Assembly: GCA_963576735.1 (NCBI GenBank)
Contig: OY755173.1
Coordinates: forward strand, 14,974,873 to 15,038,872
Direction of reading: 5' to 3'
DNA from: Bedellia somnulentella
Lineage: Eukaryota > Arthropoda > Insecta > Lepidoptera > Bedelliidae
Length of the DNA: 64,000 nt
The translations under genes were made by a program, and so were the position numbers. The notes under the pieces are model-generated. The model made no database searches. It was not told the origin of the DNA and saw only the letters and a program-made list of their open reading frames with translations. Shown piece after piece: positions 44,355 to 55,880 of the stretch (positions are counted from its first letter, which is position 1; each line of letters begins with the position of its first letter).

Positions 44355-46713
44355 TACAATACCTGTTGGTGTTGGTTTAGAATAGTAATAACCAGCTTTT
44401 GGTACTGCAGGCGTCGTCGAATGAAGCTGAGATGAGATGATGATGAATGATGATGAGATGAAACTCTTCCAATCATTTTCAAGCTGACGCCCCAAATAAC
44501 CATCTTTGTATCAGGATATACTTTTTTAGTCAACTTCTAAATATCTAGACGTGCCTTTTTCGGATTTGAAGCTATGAATATAAACAGCATTTCTAGATTT
44601 TTATATCTTTTCTACGTTTTATTGTCATAAAGTATATTTTTTGACGTGATAGTAGTAAAATTATTTATTATTGGTTTTTAACGACAAATAAACTTAAACA
44701 AACCATCAACATAAATAAGAGATAGAGATATAAAAGGATTGTCAATATTTGGGTACATTTCTGTGAGTAACTAAATTTACTGTGTTATTCATTGTTTAAT
44801 GTTTCACATTACTGTGCTAGTACAACAAGGTTTTTACAAGCTTTTAACAAAAAATAAATGATTTTATTGGTTATTGAAGATGAGTAGACCTTAGAAAACA
44901 TGGCGCCAATAAATAGAAAAAAATAAAGAAAAAGAAAGAAAGAAAAACATTTACTCGCTGCTACACACGTAAACAAAAACGTACAAAAAAACTATAGCCG
45001 TATAACCTGCGTAGTAGCAACGAATTTAACTGTGCAATAAGTAGGGTTAATTTAGTATTCATAATATGCATAAATGTATTATAATATTGCTACGTGATAT
45101 TGAGCACAGGATTTATGAACGTATTAAAAAAATAACTGAAAAAAGAGCATTACGAAAAAGCAAGATGAATATGCGTCAAGTCAGTTCAGGCGAATATGCT
45201 AAAATTAAAATGGAACCTAACCGATAGTTTCACGTATTTTAACCCCTAGATTAGTTCCTCTTTAACTCCATAACGGTTTTATTAATTAGAGAAAAGTAAT
45301 TAAAGATGTAAATGGAGGAACCACCTAATCAGTTTAATCTATCCAAATTACATTGCGAGTGTATATTAATTACTTAATTTTGTATACACTGATGTAATAA
45401 AAAAACTAATGATTTATTCGAGTAACAAAATGTTAAAACATTGTACTTTGTAAGAAACCAAAAACTCTATCAGCAATAGGATCGGCAAAATTAACATAAA
45501 TAATATACATACTTTGTTTTTCAATATATACCAACAGACACATTAAATCATTTAGATATGGTTGAAATTGCATGAATATTTGCGAGACGAAACTGATTAT
45601 TATTAATAAATTCACTAGGGCTAGCTCATTAAAATAACTAAAATATCTTGCTTAAAATGCTTTTGAAGACTAAAAAGATATATGTTTTCTGATAAATGTA
45701 TTGCTCCAAAACCCCAAGCATTTTATTGGTTTTTACCATACTCAATCTTTTTACAATTATTACATTATATCTTATTAAATTCATTTGTAAATAAATGTGC
45801 TTTTTCGTCTGCAAATTTTTACTCTTGATTAGCTGTATAATTGGGTTGTTTGCTATGAATTGGCTCTGAAACCACAAAAACGATTTTTATATAAATTATT
45901 GATCTACCTTCAGAAAAATCATAGGCTATATATAACTACGCAAAATTTTACTTGGCGGTCCACCAGTCTTTTAAATGTTTGTGTTGACATGCAAACAAAT
46001 ATAAACTATTGTTATTATTTTAAATAATGATACAAACCAGTTTCTACAAAGATTCTGTCCAAATACAATCTAAGTATTTTTGTCCCACCATCTTCCTGAA
46101 AGACTCTGTTAAATATTATGAAAATAAGTTATCTGGCGATAGCGGTTCCATTCATAAATGGTTTATTGATAAAAAAAACCGACAATTGAAAGAAATATAT
46201 AACAAGACCAGAAAATATATCTATTGTATAAAAAACAAATATGCTGGTGCGAACTGCTCACTTATAATGACTTCTGGCTACTCATAATTTATATCCGAAA
46301 ACTATATTCTTGTTACTATGGAATATCGACTTTATCAAGCCTTAACATACTCTTTTTAATTTTTAGCAATACATCTCTTTTCAACTTACAATGGTTTGTT
46401 ACTGTTTAACACAGTATTACATGAATTCACGTTGCATTGTACAGCATCTGCAAACGCACGCATAATTACAATATATTTCATGAAAGTGGAGCAGTTAGGG
46501 TCAATAAATACTCGTACAAGTTGAGGGTTATTCGCCAAACCTGTTTAACATCTCAAGGTCCTTAACTTGCTTTAACGACTCTCATCAAGGCAACAACAAA
46601 CGGGGTCGATGCCTGGCGCTTTAGGCTAATGCGGAAGAGCCTTTACCGCTCATCAAATCTCACGGAAGCTCACTTTAAAACGCTTTGGGGTAGGCAGTAA
46701 CATTTTATCACCT
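44355..46713. other. AT-rich stretch without recognised features
   Basis: Small purine microsatellite at 44918-44945 (AAAG-type). An 86-codon plus frame at 46027-46287 has a lysine- and tyrosine-rich composition without any domain, and is attributed to chance. A GC-richer patch at 46560-46700 is unassigned. Confidence 0.45.
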
Positions 46714-46725
46714 TTTATTTTTATT

Positions 46726-46985
46726 CGCCGTGTAGTGTCGGCTTAGAATAGCACTACCCCGTTTCTACCGATGGGTGTACGTAAGAGGCGACTAACGGTA
46801 TTGGGGCTTTTAAGGGATTTTTGGGCGATGCGGTTGGAGACCCATCACCAACAACCTTTACTTTACCATCTTTTCCCCATTCAATTTTCCAAAAGTGGCT
46901 GAGGAATTTCTAATTCCTGAGCTCTGGCTACCCCTTCTAGGGGTTTATTAAACCGTTTATAGCCGTGAGTATATGTTATGTTATG
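46726..46985 (+). mobile_element. SINE-B, full length with 12-bp TSD
   Basis: Flanked by TTTATTTTTATT at 46714-46725 and 46986-46997. It is a clean plus-strand copy from CGCCGTGTAGTGTCGGC to GCCGTGAGTATATGTTATG. It contains a small GTTTATTAAACC duplication before the final hairpin. Confidence 0.92.
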
Positions 46986-46997
46986 TTTATTTTTATT

Positions 46998-47150
46998 GAC
47001 GACAAACGTGGCCGAGTGGATAGGTGACTATCTTCTCGGTCCGGAGATTGTGGGTTCGATCCCCGCTGGGAGCAACATTTATGTGATGAACATAAATAAT
47101 TGTTTCTTAGTCTTGGGTGTAATTTTTATGTGTATTATGTATGTAATATT
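46998..47150 (+). mobile_element. SINE-C, tRNA-headed
   Basis: Head with A box TGGCCGAGTGG and B box GGTTCGATCCCC, then GGGAGCAACATTT and a tail TCTTGGGTGTAATTTTTATG. Its 3' end differs from the SINE-A/B/LINE-P module, so it probably depends on another LINE. The 63-codon frame at 46978 is the translated SINE, not a gene. Confidence 0.8.
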
Positions 47151-47228
47151 AAATATATCGTTCAGTTAGTATCTCATAATACAAGTGTTACTGAGTTTGG
47201 GGCTAATTCGATCAGTGTAAAATACAAA

Positions 47229-47475
47229 CATACATACATACTAATACTCACGGCTATAAATCCCTAAAAGGGGTAGCCAGAGCTGAGAAATTGGAAATTT
47301 CTCTGCCGATTTTGAAAGTTGAGTGGGGAAAAGATGGTAGAATAAAGGTTGTTGGTGACGGGTCTCCAACCGCATCGCCCAAAAATCCCTTAAACAGCCC
47401 CAATACCGGTCGCCTCTTACGTACACCCACCGGAAGAAATGGAGTAGTGCTATTCTAAGCCGACACTACGCAGCT
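47229..47475 (-). mobile_element. SINE-B, full length
   Basis: Complete copy from the tail (CATACATACATACTAATACT) to CGACACTACGCAGCT. One small deletion in the GTTAGTCGCC region. Confidence 0.9.
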
Positions 47476-47868
47476 AAAATATGTTTATTGTTATTTATTT
47501 TATTCGAAAGTAGTTATTTTATCTCAGTCGATTGCGGTAAAATTTTACATATTTGTTTAGTGTTGAAGCCGGATTGACGATCTAGTCATTCTAGTAATCC
47601 ATATTAAGGATACATACCTTGTTAGTAGATTTGCCAGAAGAATTGTGGCGCCAACTATTTGAGGAGAAAGTTACTTGATCACTCAAAGTCCAGTCTAGTT
47701 GCATTTTTGAGGCGAAAACTAACGAATAAAATGAAAAATTACCTAAATAAATTGTTATTATTAATATAATACACAATTATATGATGCGAAAGCATGTACC
47801 AAAATTTATTCGGCACAAAATATTTATGCATAATTTAATTTAATTTAAAATACATACATACATACATA
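47476..47868. other. Unassigned stretch
   Basis: Nothing recognisable. Confidence 0.5.
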
Positions 47869-48262
47869 AAAAGCGACATGATAGTCCAGTGGGTAAGAAT
47901 ACCCGCCCGAAAAACAGAAGGGCGTGAGTTCCAATCCTGGGACGGGCCTACACCAATTTGTCTTTTCTAAAGTCATATGTGTGGTATGCATACCGTTAGC
48001 AACCATGATAAATTATCATGGTTGCTAACGGTGAGGGAAAACATCGTGAGGAAACCCACATGGCTGAGTTGTACTTAGTCATGTGACAGTGTATTCGTAC
48101 AAAACGGCGATAGGCCTGCCCCCTATCACGTGAGTACACTGTCTAAGCAAAACGTGGGTACTTTCTCTGGAAACTAGATGGCGCTTGCCATGTGAGTTCA
48201 GGAGTATTGGTACCTCTGCCAACCCCTTCGGGGATAAAACGGCGTGAACGTTTATGTTATGT
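47869..48262 (+). mobile_element. SINE-A with full head and an inverted micro-duplication
   Basis: Head GATAGTCCAGTGGGTAAGAA with B-box-like GAGTTCCAATCCTGG, then CTACACCAATTTGTCTTTTC. At 47992-48032 a perfect 41-bp palindrome (arms ACCGTTAGCAACCATGATAA) replaces the normal single copy of that segment. The body then continues with the CTAGATGGCGCTTGCC subfamily segment and ends in a (TATGT)n tail that meets the SINE-B tail at 48268. Confidence 0.88.
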
Positions 48263-48267
48263 TATAT

Positions 48268-48518
48268 GTTACATACATATACTCACGGCTATAAATCCCT
48301 TACATGGGGTAGCCAGAGCTTTGGAATGAGAAATTCCTCAGCCACTTTTGGAAGTTGATTGGGGAAAAGATGGTAATAATAAATGTTTTTGTAGTCGGGT
48401 CTCCAATCACATCGCCCAAAAATCACTTAAAAAGCCCCTATACCCATAGTCGCCTCTTATGATCACCGACGGGTAGAAATGGGGTAGTAGTGTTATTCTT
48501 ATCCGACACTACACAGCA
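48268..48518 (-). mobile_element. SINE-B (GGGTAGAAATGGGG subfamily), full length
   Basis: Inverted copy tail-to-tail with the preceding SINE-A. Its sequence groups with 5910-6164 (ACGGGTAGAAATGGGGTAG). Confidence 0.88.
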
Positions 48519-48639
48519 AATAATAATATGCATTAATAAATTCCGCAAATAGGTTTTCTAACCTAAAGTAGTGTATTTCTGGTATTTATAAAATTTAAAT
48601 TAATTTCTGGGAACAAATTGGTATTTTAATAAAATAAAC

Positions 48640-48850
48640 CCACATGGCTAAGCTATGCTTGGTCATATGACAGTGAATTCATACAAAAGCGGTGATAGTG
48701 ACCCTATCATGTGAATGCACTGTCTAAGCCAAACGTTGGTACTCATACTCTGAACACCAAGTGACATTAATGTGTTATGTTTTTCAGAAGCATTAGTAAC
48801 TCTGCTTTCCTCTACGGGGATATATGGCATGAACGGCATTGAGTTTGAGT
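48640..48850 (+). mobile_element. SINE-A, old copy
   Basis: CCCACATGGCTAAGCTATGC, TGGTCATATGACAGTGAATT, CCTATCATGTGAATGCACTG and CTGAACACCAAGTGACATTA, ending GGCATGAACGG. Confidence 0.75.
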
Positions 48851-49224
48851 TGTTGGTCCTAGGTAGTGACTAATTCCCATCCTCAAGAAACTGAATTGAG
48901 ACAATCCCAAACTTTCACATCACGTTGTTAGTAATCATAGTTTTACGTATACTTCTTTGTCTTCTATCGTTTCATTTGCTTTTGTAGTCTTTGCTAGGAG
49001 TTTAACTAAACCTCAACTTTTTGCAGGTTCCAACAGCTCATTCTGTTCTTTAGACTTATCTGTAAAAAGATACTAACATAATTCATTAAAGACTTTTTCT
49101 ATTTTATAAGGAGCTAGATGAAGGATTAACTTAATCTCGATGATATGAGTATGTAATATTTTATCACCAAGGTCAAAGACCTAAATAATTAATCGCTATA
49201 TCATTGAATGACCCAGTCACGTTA
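48851..49224. other. Unique sequence upstream of candidate promoter
   Basis: No repeat recognised and no clear TATA box at a useful distance. Confidence 0.4.
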
Positions 49225-49556
49225 TCAGTAAGTTGTGCGAAATTATTAACATAACTCGAGTGAAATTCTCTTCAGCAATCGGTCATCTGCCGAGGACGAG
49301 CAGGATGCTCGTAAACGGATATATAGAATTAGCGCTGGTAAAAGCGGGCCAGGTCAGTGCCCAAGTGCTGAGCAGCAGCGAAAGTGGTCAGTACAAGCGA
49401 GTGACTGAGTTTCTTTTTGCAAGCAAGTGTTGGTGGCTGGTGCGCATGTGCGAGGACGCGTACGTCAGTGCTGTTTGCAGTCGAGGCTGACGGCGGACGC
49501 GCGCTCGCGCTCTGCTCGCCGGCTCGTGGTGGTTAGTGCTGTGTAGTGCCATCATC
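49225..49556 (+). promoter_or_regulatory. Candidate promoter and 5' UTR, GC-rich
   Basis: A clear rise in G+C and CpG starts near 49260 and peaks at 49480-49530 (GCGGACGCGCGCTCGCGCTC). No repeat family matches. Four arthropod initiator words, TCAGT, fall at 49225, 49354, 49388 and 49465, compatible with a TATA-less dispersed promoter. An upstream frame starting at the ATG at 49305 would run 61 codons to 49490 if transcription begins before it, and could dampen translation. All of this is inference from composition and motifs. Confidence 0.5.
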
Positions 49557-49676
49557 ATGAAAGACACGGACGCCAGGTCCCGGAAACAGGACTCCTTGCC
49601 CGCGAGACTCTATCTCCGGGCACTGCAGCAGTATCAGAAGATATTGGACCTGCGCCGCTTGACAGCTAAACGTAAA
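49557..49676 (+). CDS. Candidate first coding exon, unknown protein
   Basis: The ATG at 49557 (A at -3) opens 40 codons to the splice donor AAA|GTAAGG at 49677. An alternative donor, AAAC|GTAAAG, lies five bases earlier. The peptide starts MKDTDARSRKQDSLPARLYL and continues RALQQYQKILDLRRLTAKRK. It is hydrophilic, basic, with a leucine/glutamine-rich stretch that could be helical. There is no signal peptide and no membrane segment. G+C and codon use are strongly unlike the AT-rich surroundings and fit an insect coding exon. Beyond the donor the same frame runs on to 49934, but composition falls at once to intron level. I cannot name the gene. It could instead be an alternative or non-conserved 5' exon. 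Confidence 0.55.
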
Positions 49677-52600
49677 GTAAGGACGCTGACAAGCTTTTTT
49701 AGCTTTCGTGCACTGCGTTGCGTTATTTATTATTCAGTGATTTGCATTGTATTGACATTCTCACTTGTCATGACGTACCGACTCAATACAGAATTGATTG
49801 TTGCTACGAATTTGTATTCTCTCAGGAAATATGTCGAATATATTTACCAATACTTAATACTACACTACGCTATGTATGTACGTGCGTGCGTAGTACGTAA
49901 CTACAGTTCTTGCCTCTTATGTTATATCATGTAATTTCAGTTGTATTGAACGAAGCCTGTTTTGAAAGTATAATAATTTAAAAATAAGGACATTTTAAGA
50001 CGCAGTACTTTTCATGACGCTCACCAATCCAACAAGGGAATGAAACTATTTTTATGTGGCCTTAGCTTTGTTACCTACATTTGGCGTGCGTACTTATCAC
50101 TAATACAATAACATTTTATTACATGGACATGTAATGTTAACCTTGGATACAAAAAGTAACTTCGCAGTATGTTTGGTCAAATTATCCTCAATTCAAGCTA
50201 AGAATCATTAGCAACGGTCGTTATACATTCTCATAAAAACTGTTTTTCTTGTACGTGGACTTGTAACATTTGTATGAAGAATACATAAGGCAATAAACTT
50301 TGACGTAATTAACAGATATTCCAAAACACAAGCAGAAATAGTTGCTGGACTAAATTAAGTGATATTACAATACCACAATGACAAATAAAAGTATAAGATA
50401 TTATATCACGCTCTTCAAGGTGATGTAATAGACGATAATTGTAAGGAGTATTATTATCTTGATGCTTGATATTTAAAGAAGACATAATTGATGATCTCTT
50501 TTGCTGCACTGTATAGATTCTATTAACAGCAAATTCATCGTAGTAGCAATTAAGCAAAACATAATAATACCATCTTTCAACCACCTTTTTTTGACAAATT
50601 TTATCTAAGTTACTATTATATAGTGATGTCATAAAAGGATTTCGGCTTGTTAATTTTATAGTACTAGTACTTTTTAAATTAATATATTGTATATGCAATT
50701 TTGATAAAAATCGTATTAAAAGACTTGCATATACTTAATTTGCCACAGACTTTTCTTAGCCTATTTTTATTGGATAAAGTTAATGTCTCCAAAATTATTC
50801 CTACAGTAAACACAGTTCCTAAATTCCCGCGGATATGTAATACAGTCAATACCCTTATCGTCCTATACATCCTGTGTCAGACAAATATTTTTATCATCAT
50901 TGTAATACTTACAGTCCAGGCAGGATACTGCCTCGTTTACACCAAATATTATATCTACACATCACGGTTACATTTTAATAAAGGGAAAGACAAAAATTAG
51001 TAACTGAAAGAGATGAATCTAATTCTTATGTCTACCGTCATCATTGCATCATAGTAAAATTTTGCTGGAAAATGTAACATTCAAACAAAAAGGGCTCAGT
51101 TTAACCAAAAATTATGAAATTCTTTCATCAGCCTTACTATTTTTAACTCTTTATATAATCGGTAAGTAAAGCAACAAATTTTACAGCGATAGTAGTGTAT
51201 GTAAACACAATGAACGATAATGTTTTGCGGGCATTTATTCAAAGTTAGGCATTTAGTAAATCTGCCCATGTAAACTTTGAATGGATTCTCCGAATTCCCA
51301 AAAGTAAAAACTTTGTTTTGTATTGGTTGTAACATAATTATTATAACATATTAAACTCGATTGCCGTAATTATGTTCGTATTATCAATTTTCAACACGTC
51401 GTATTAGCTGTTTTGAGTTTGGTTTTGAAACAAAGAAATACATGAAAAACCAACTATGGATGTGTATTTTACACAAAAAATGTTCTCGAACTTCACCTAT
51501 CGCCGTATCTCTTTGTTAATGAAACCGAAAAGGAATTATAATAAACCATGTTTGTATCACGTTTGGAGCATGCAACACGTGACCGATAGCTGGGCTACAA
51601 TGTCTTCGGAGTGGTTACCACTCGCACTCTACCGATTACCGTTTTATTACTTACTTCATTTTTAATAAAGCGATTACAGTCATATGTAATTATGTTAATA
51701 ATGTCACAAACGGTAGCCGGGATGGTTCCTTAAAGGTTATGAAAGGAGCCAAAAAAGAGGAATAGTTAGTAATGAGAGATCCACCGCAAATTCAATTTTT
51801 CACTTTTTCTTATACGACACGGAAAAAACAGATTTTTCTGAAAGCGGCGCTACACGATATCTATTGAATGTTCTTAATTTATTGGCATAAATATTTGTGT
51901 ATATTTTATGTTATACGAAAATCACGTTTTAAACCGTTTCTGAATTAATAGCTTTATTGGCTTTCACCTTATTATTTCGCTTCATTAATTTCTCGTGATA
52001 TTATATATTGATTTAAAATCTGAACAATAAATAAAGGAAAGAAATGAACATGAGGTTTTCATGAACAATAACATTCAAATTAAAATCTGATTGTTTAAAT
52101 AATCTGATGACCTTCTGTACATTTTTAATTTACTACAAATTAAATCTTTTAGGTGAAAAAATTTTAGGAAAGTAGCATTTGAAACTAAATGTTGTTAGAA
52201 AATATTGGAAATAATATACTTATATGTTTAAATGAATATTTGGTATAAAAAAACATAAATCTTTTTTTTTCTTAGCTGTTATATCTGTCGAGACAGGTGG
52301 GTCCATTTATTTGGACCTTCATTGTACGAATATACATACTTATTTTAGCCATTTTGGACAAGGTGAAACAAGATACGGCCCCGAAAAGCACTTTTTATAA
52401 AACCAACCGTCCGTAGTTCATATCGCAAAGTTGTCATTCCCGCTTAGTAACTGGTTCTAAATATTCATCCGGTTGTTTTTCTTTTGTCTAATGGCAAAAA
52501 ACCAATGCAAATTAAGTTCATTCTAAAATATTATGCACTGAACTGTCAAGGCCAGCTAAACGTTTTATAGAACGTAAAACGCATTTTAGTTAAGCTTCTG

Positions 52601-54545
52601 GTCAAAAGCTTTTGTTGCATCAATTTGTGTTCCAAATTTTATTTTGTTGTTCTTCCTAGTTTTATAAATAAATAAGTTTGTTTAAATTTTTATTAAATTA
52701 ATAGCTTAAGTTGCTGTTTCGAATTGAAAGCTTAGACTTTAGAACTAGAAAAACTTGGATCTCTAGTAAAACAAATATATTCGTTGAACAGACCTGTAAA
52801 CGATTTCAAAAATAAAGCGTATACTGTCATCGTACTATTCTTATAACTCTCAAAAACTTTCTGTTATGAACATTACATTTGTTCTTTCGCATTAAGACAA
52901 ATAAATAATATAGCTATAAATAAATAATATAATACAGCTGTATTTAAAGTCACATTTCATGTTGGTATCTCCCTCGAATCCAGTAAAAAGAGGTTTTTAA
53001 TAAATAATGTTAAACAAGTTATCTTGCAACACAATTTTAATATTACAAGACAAGATAAATGAGTTTTAATATTCTCGAATCTTACAAAAATTTGTATGCC
53101 ATAATGCGCTGGTCAAATCTAAAAATTATAGGTAGATTATGGAGAATTATGGGCAAAAAGAATACGAGTGGCTGGTGACTCTACACTGGACCCTTTTTAG
53201 ATGACCGGGCTGCCAGACCCGGTAAGGTCTTCTTTGCATACATTTGCCGGGTAGCTGGGTAGCAAAGGGTCTAACACTTTGTTAGGCCATTGGTTCTAAA
53301 ATTGAATTTCTGCTTGCTCTATTTTACTATAGTATTAACAGTATTTAAGATCTTAAATCTTCGATCACGTATACGAAAGATACACCAACAAAGCACGAAA
53401 ATCGGCCCGGCCAAACAGTGTTTTTTTATATGATAAGCACTGTTTCACTGACAGTCGCATGCTAGACCTTTTTATAAATTATAGGTCTTAAGAAAATGTG
53501 GTTAGGTCGATAATTGTTGAAAAATAAATATTTAATTGTCAAACAGTTTGTCATTCTCGCGGTCCGCTTTTGTGCGTTGAATTTGTATGGAGTGTTGCAT
53601 CTTTGCTATATTAACCGAAGTCTTAAGTGTTCTATGTCCTAATGGCAATACATTATGTTACGATGATCTAGGGTTGCCTTTTTCATACCCAATTTATTGA
53701 ATGTAAATTAATAATGCGCTATTTATCACAAGTCACAATAAAATAGCCATGATAATTTGTATTTTTTTTGTTTGTTTTAATTCTACCGTTAAATATATTA
53801 ACCGTAACGCATTTAAAAACCTTTTACCCATTAAAATGAAAATTAATCAGCAACCGAACAAAATCTTTAATGATCTACTGAACTGTTTATACCGCCTTAA
53901 TATTCAACCTGAGTATTATATAATATTGATTTTAATTTTGTTTTATTAGATCATCACTTATTTCAATGAAATCATTCTATTAGCTGCTATTGGCTAATCA
54001 ATCGTTAATATATTTAATGATATAGCTGCCAATGGCAGTTGTATAAAGGTTGTAAAATTATTTACCCATAAAATTTAAAAAATACTTATATTAACATAGG
54101 AATCCATAGAAACAATTAAATTAACGTGTAAGATAAAATATCCGGTTAATAGTTTTAACTGCGCATAATTGTATAACTTTACACGGTACTTAAAAAAAGC
54201 AAAATATTTAATTATGAAAACTCAGCACAAACAATTACTATATCATACTGCACAGTTTAAAGACGACTGTATATGAAATGAAGTTGAGATTCCTAGCACA
54301 CCACTCAACAATTAGTTTTGAAAAAAAAACTTTAATTCGCCTTTTTGGCAGCCAACTGAATCACAAATCTGAATCACAGAAAAAAAATAATTGTGTGAAA
54401 GAAAAAAAGCAAAACTAACTTTCGTAACAATAAAATGAAGAATTGAATTTTTCGGAATCTTATTTATTACTCTCTATCGATTTCCCGTGAGCCCCAAAAC
54501 GGATGACTAAGTTACAAATACTTTTGAATTTCAAGTAATTGATTT
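49677..54545 (+). other. Putative first intron, repeat-poor
   Basis: This starts at the GTAAGG donor. The sequence is AT-rich with no SINE-B, LINE-P or Helitron copy, unlike the preceding 49 kb. Short open frames (for example the 129-codon minus frame at 50309-50698 and the 99-codon plus frame at 50701-51000) have AT-driven composition and are expected by chance. A GC-richer patch at 53150-53290 can form ACCGGG/CCCGGT. No acceptor exon is identified in the window. Confidence 0.4.
52022..52072. mobile_element. Tyr-hairpin element remnant without tRNA body
   Basis: AATAAATAAAGGAAAGAA is joined almost directly to ATGAGGTTTTCATGAAC. These are outer-arm words of the family with the middle deleted. 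Confidence 0.6.
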
Positions 54546-54549
54546 ACCC

Positions 54550-54685
54550 AACAAGTTTTGCTTGGACAGTGCATCCACGCACGGCAGGCCTTTTTCCGTT
54601 TTGTAGTAATACAACGCTACATGAATAAGTACAACTCAGCTATGTGAGTTTGCCATCACAGTTAACAACTTTGATAAATTTATCA
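54550..54685 (-). mobile_element. SINE-A, old fragment
   Basis: TTTTGCTTGGACAGTGCATC, GCAGGCCTTTTTCCGTTTTG, AAGTACAACTCAGCTATGTG and AACAACTTTGATAAATT preserve SINE-A order at low identity. Confidence 0.65.
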
Positions 54686-55735
54686 CATAAACTATTATAA
54701 ATATTAAGTATTTATTTTAAATTATTACTAAAATTTTATGACTTATCAAAATATTTTAAATTGACACTGATTGGTAGGGCCGTTAGATCATTTTGAATCC
54801 ATTTACAGGTTATTTTAACTTGTCTTAGAAACACATATATATACCGCAAATTATTTTACGACTTGAAAAATTCACACATAAACCTTCGGGTTAAAAGCGT
54901 GAATAAATAATGACCAAAATATATACGATAAATTATGTGATTGCCTAATTTAATAGAAGATTAATATCATACCTACTCAAGAAAGTTAAATGTATATGAG
55001 TTTTGCCTTCATAAATAAAAATGACAGCTAATTCTGACACTTTCAAAATTAAAAAATATTTGGCATGTTACTGTATCAATGGCCTATCACATGTCTATTT
55101 TTAGTTTTTATAAATATTTAACCAAAATTATAGTTTTGTTTTGAAATTAAAGAAAAGTCCGGTACGATATTCAAATCTCACAGTGTCGAAAATATGAAAC
55201 GGAGTTTGGTGAAAATCTTACCAATTTAATTTGTGATTTTACCTAGCTATCGCACCCGAGAAATTGGATTGTATGCCGAGCGCTTTACCGTTTTATCAAC
55301 CAAAGATAATGTCCTCGGTGTAGTCGAATATTAAAAAGCTACGAAAATAATTTAATCCACATTGATCATGACTATTAAAACATGTGTAGTAAAATGGTAG
55401 TTACTCTAGTTACATTTATAAGTTTCTATGTCGGTCAGATCGTGAGCGACCGTTCTTTCCGCATACACGGTACGCGGCGCTTCCTATTCCTACTGCTTCG
55501 GTCTTGGGCCTCGGCAATCTATTTTCTATGACGTCGCGCACACGTCAGTGGACAGGGTTGCTCTTTTATTCAGCACATAGATCATACAGGAGGCCTAGGC
55601 CTATTTTATCGTCACGATCTCGGCTAGAATGAGATGACACTATACGATGCTAAGTAAGTGCGAAAGAGATGACTATTTTATACCGCGCGCTATCTAGTTA
55701 AAAGGCCGCTATACACTATATACTCACGAAGTTAA
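54686..55735. other. Mostly unassigned; GC-richer block at 55440-55700
   Basis: The block 55440-55700 (for example TACGCGGCGCTTCCTATTCC, TATGACGTCGCGCACACGTC) stands out in composition. It has no long open frame and no recognised repeat. An intronic regulatory element, an alternative 5' exon or an unknown transposon end are all possible. Confidence 0.35.
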
Positions 55736-55880
55736 GCCGGATTTACATTATCCAAGTACGCTGTGTTGAGATGAATTGAGATTTGAGTTGTGTTTTTTTA
55801 TCAACTGGATATATGGCATTCCAATGGAGAAACTTGGACTGAAAGATTTAGACGTCTGCTTGGATAAGTGTTAACGCGGC
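55736..55880. mobile_element. Small MITE-like inverted repeat
   Basis: The ends GCCGGATTTACATTATCCAA and, inverted, GCCGCGTTAACACTTATCCA match over about 21 bp with several differences. The interior is non-coding. No clear flanking duplication. Confidence 0.5.

Noticed and set aside
46027..46287. 86-codon plus frame
   Set aside because: Lys/Tyr/Ile-rich as expected from AT-rich DNA, with no domain and no exon signals.
46998..47070. tRNA gene with A and B boxes
   Set aside because: Acceptor and anticodon arms do not pair. The sequence continues into a SINE tail also seen at 16691.
50309..50698. 129-codon minus-strand frame
   Set aside because: Low-complexity AT-driven composition, no motif, and within chance expectation.
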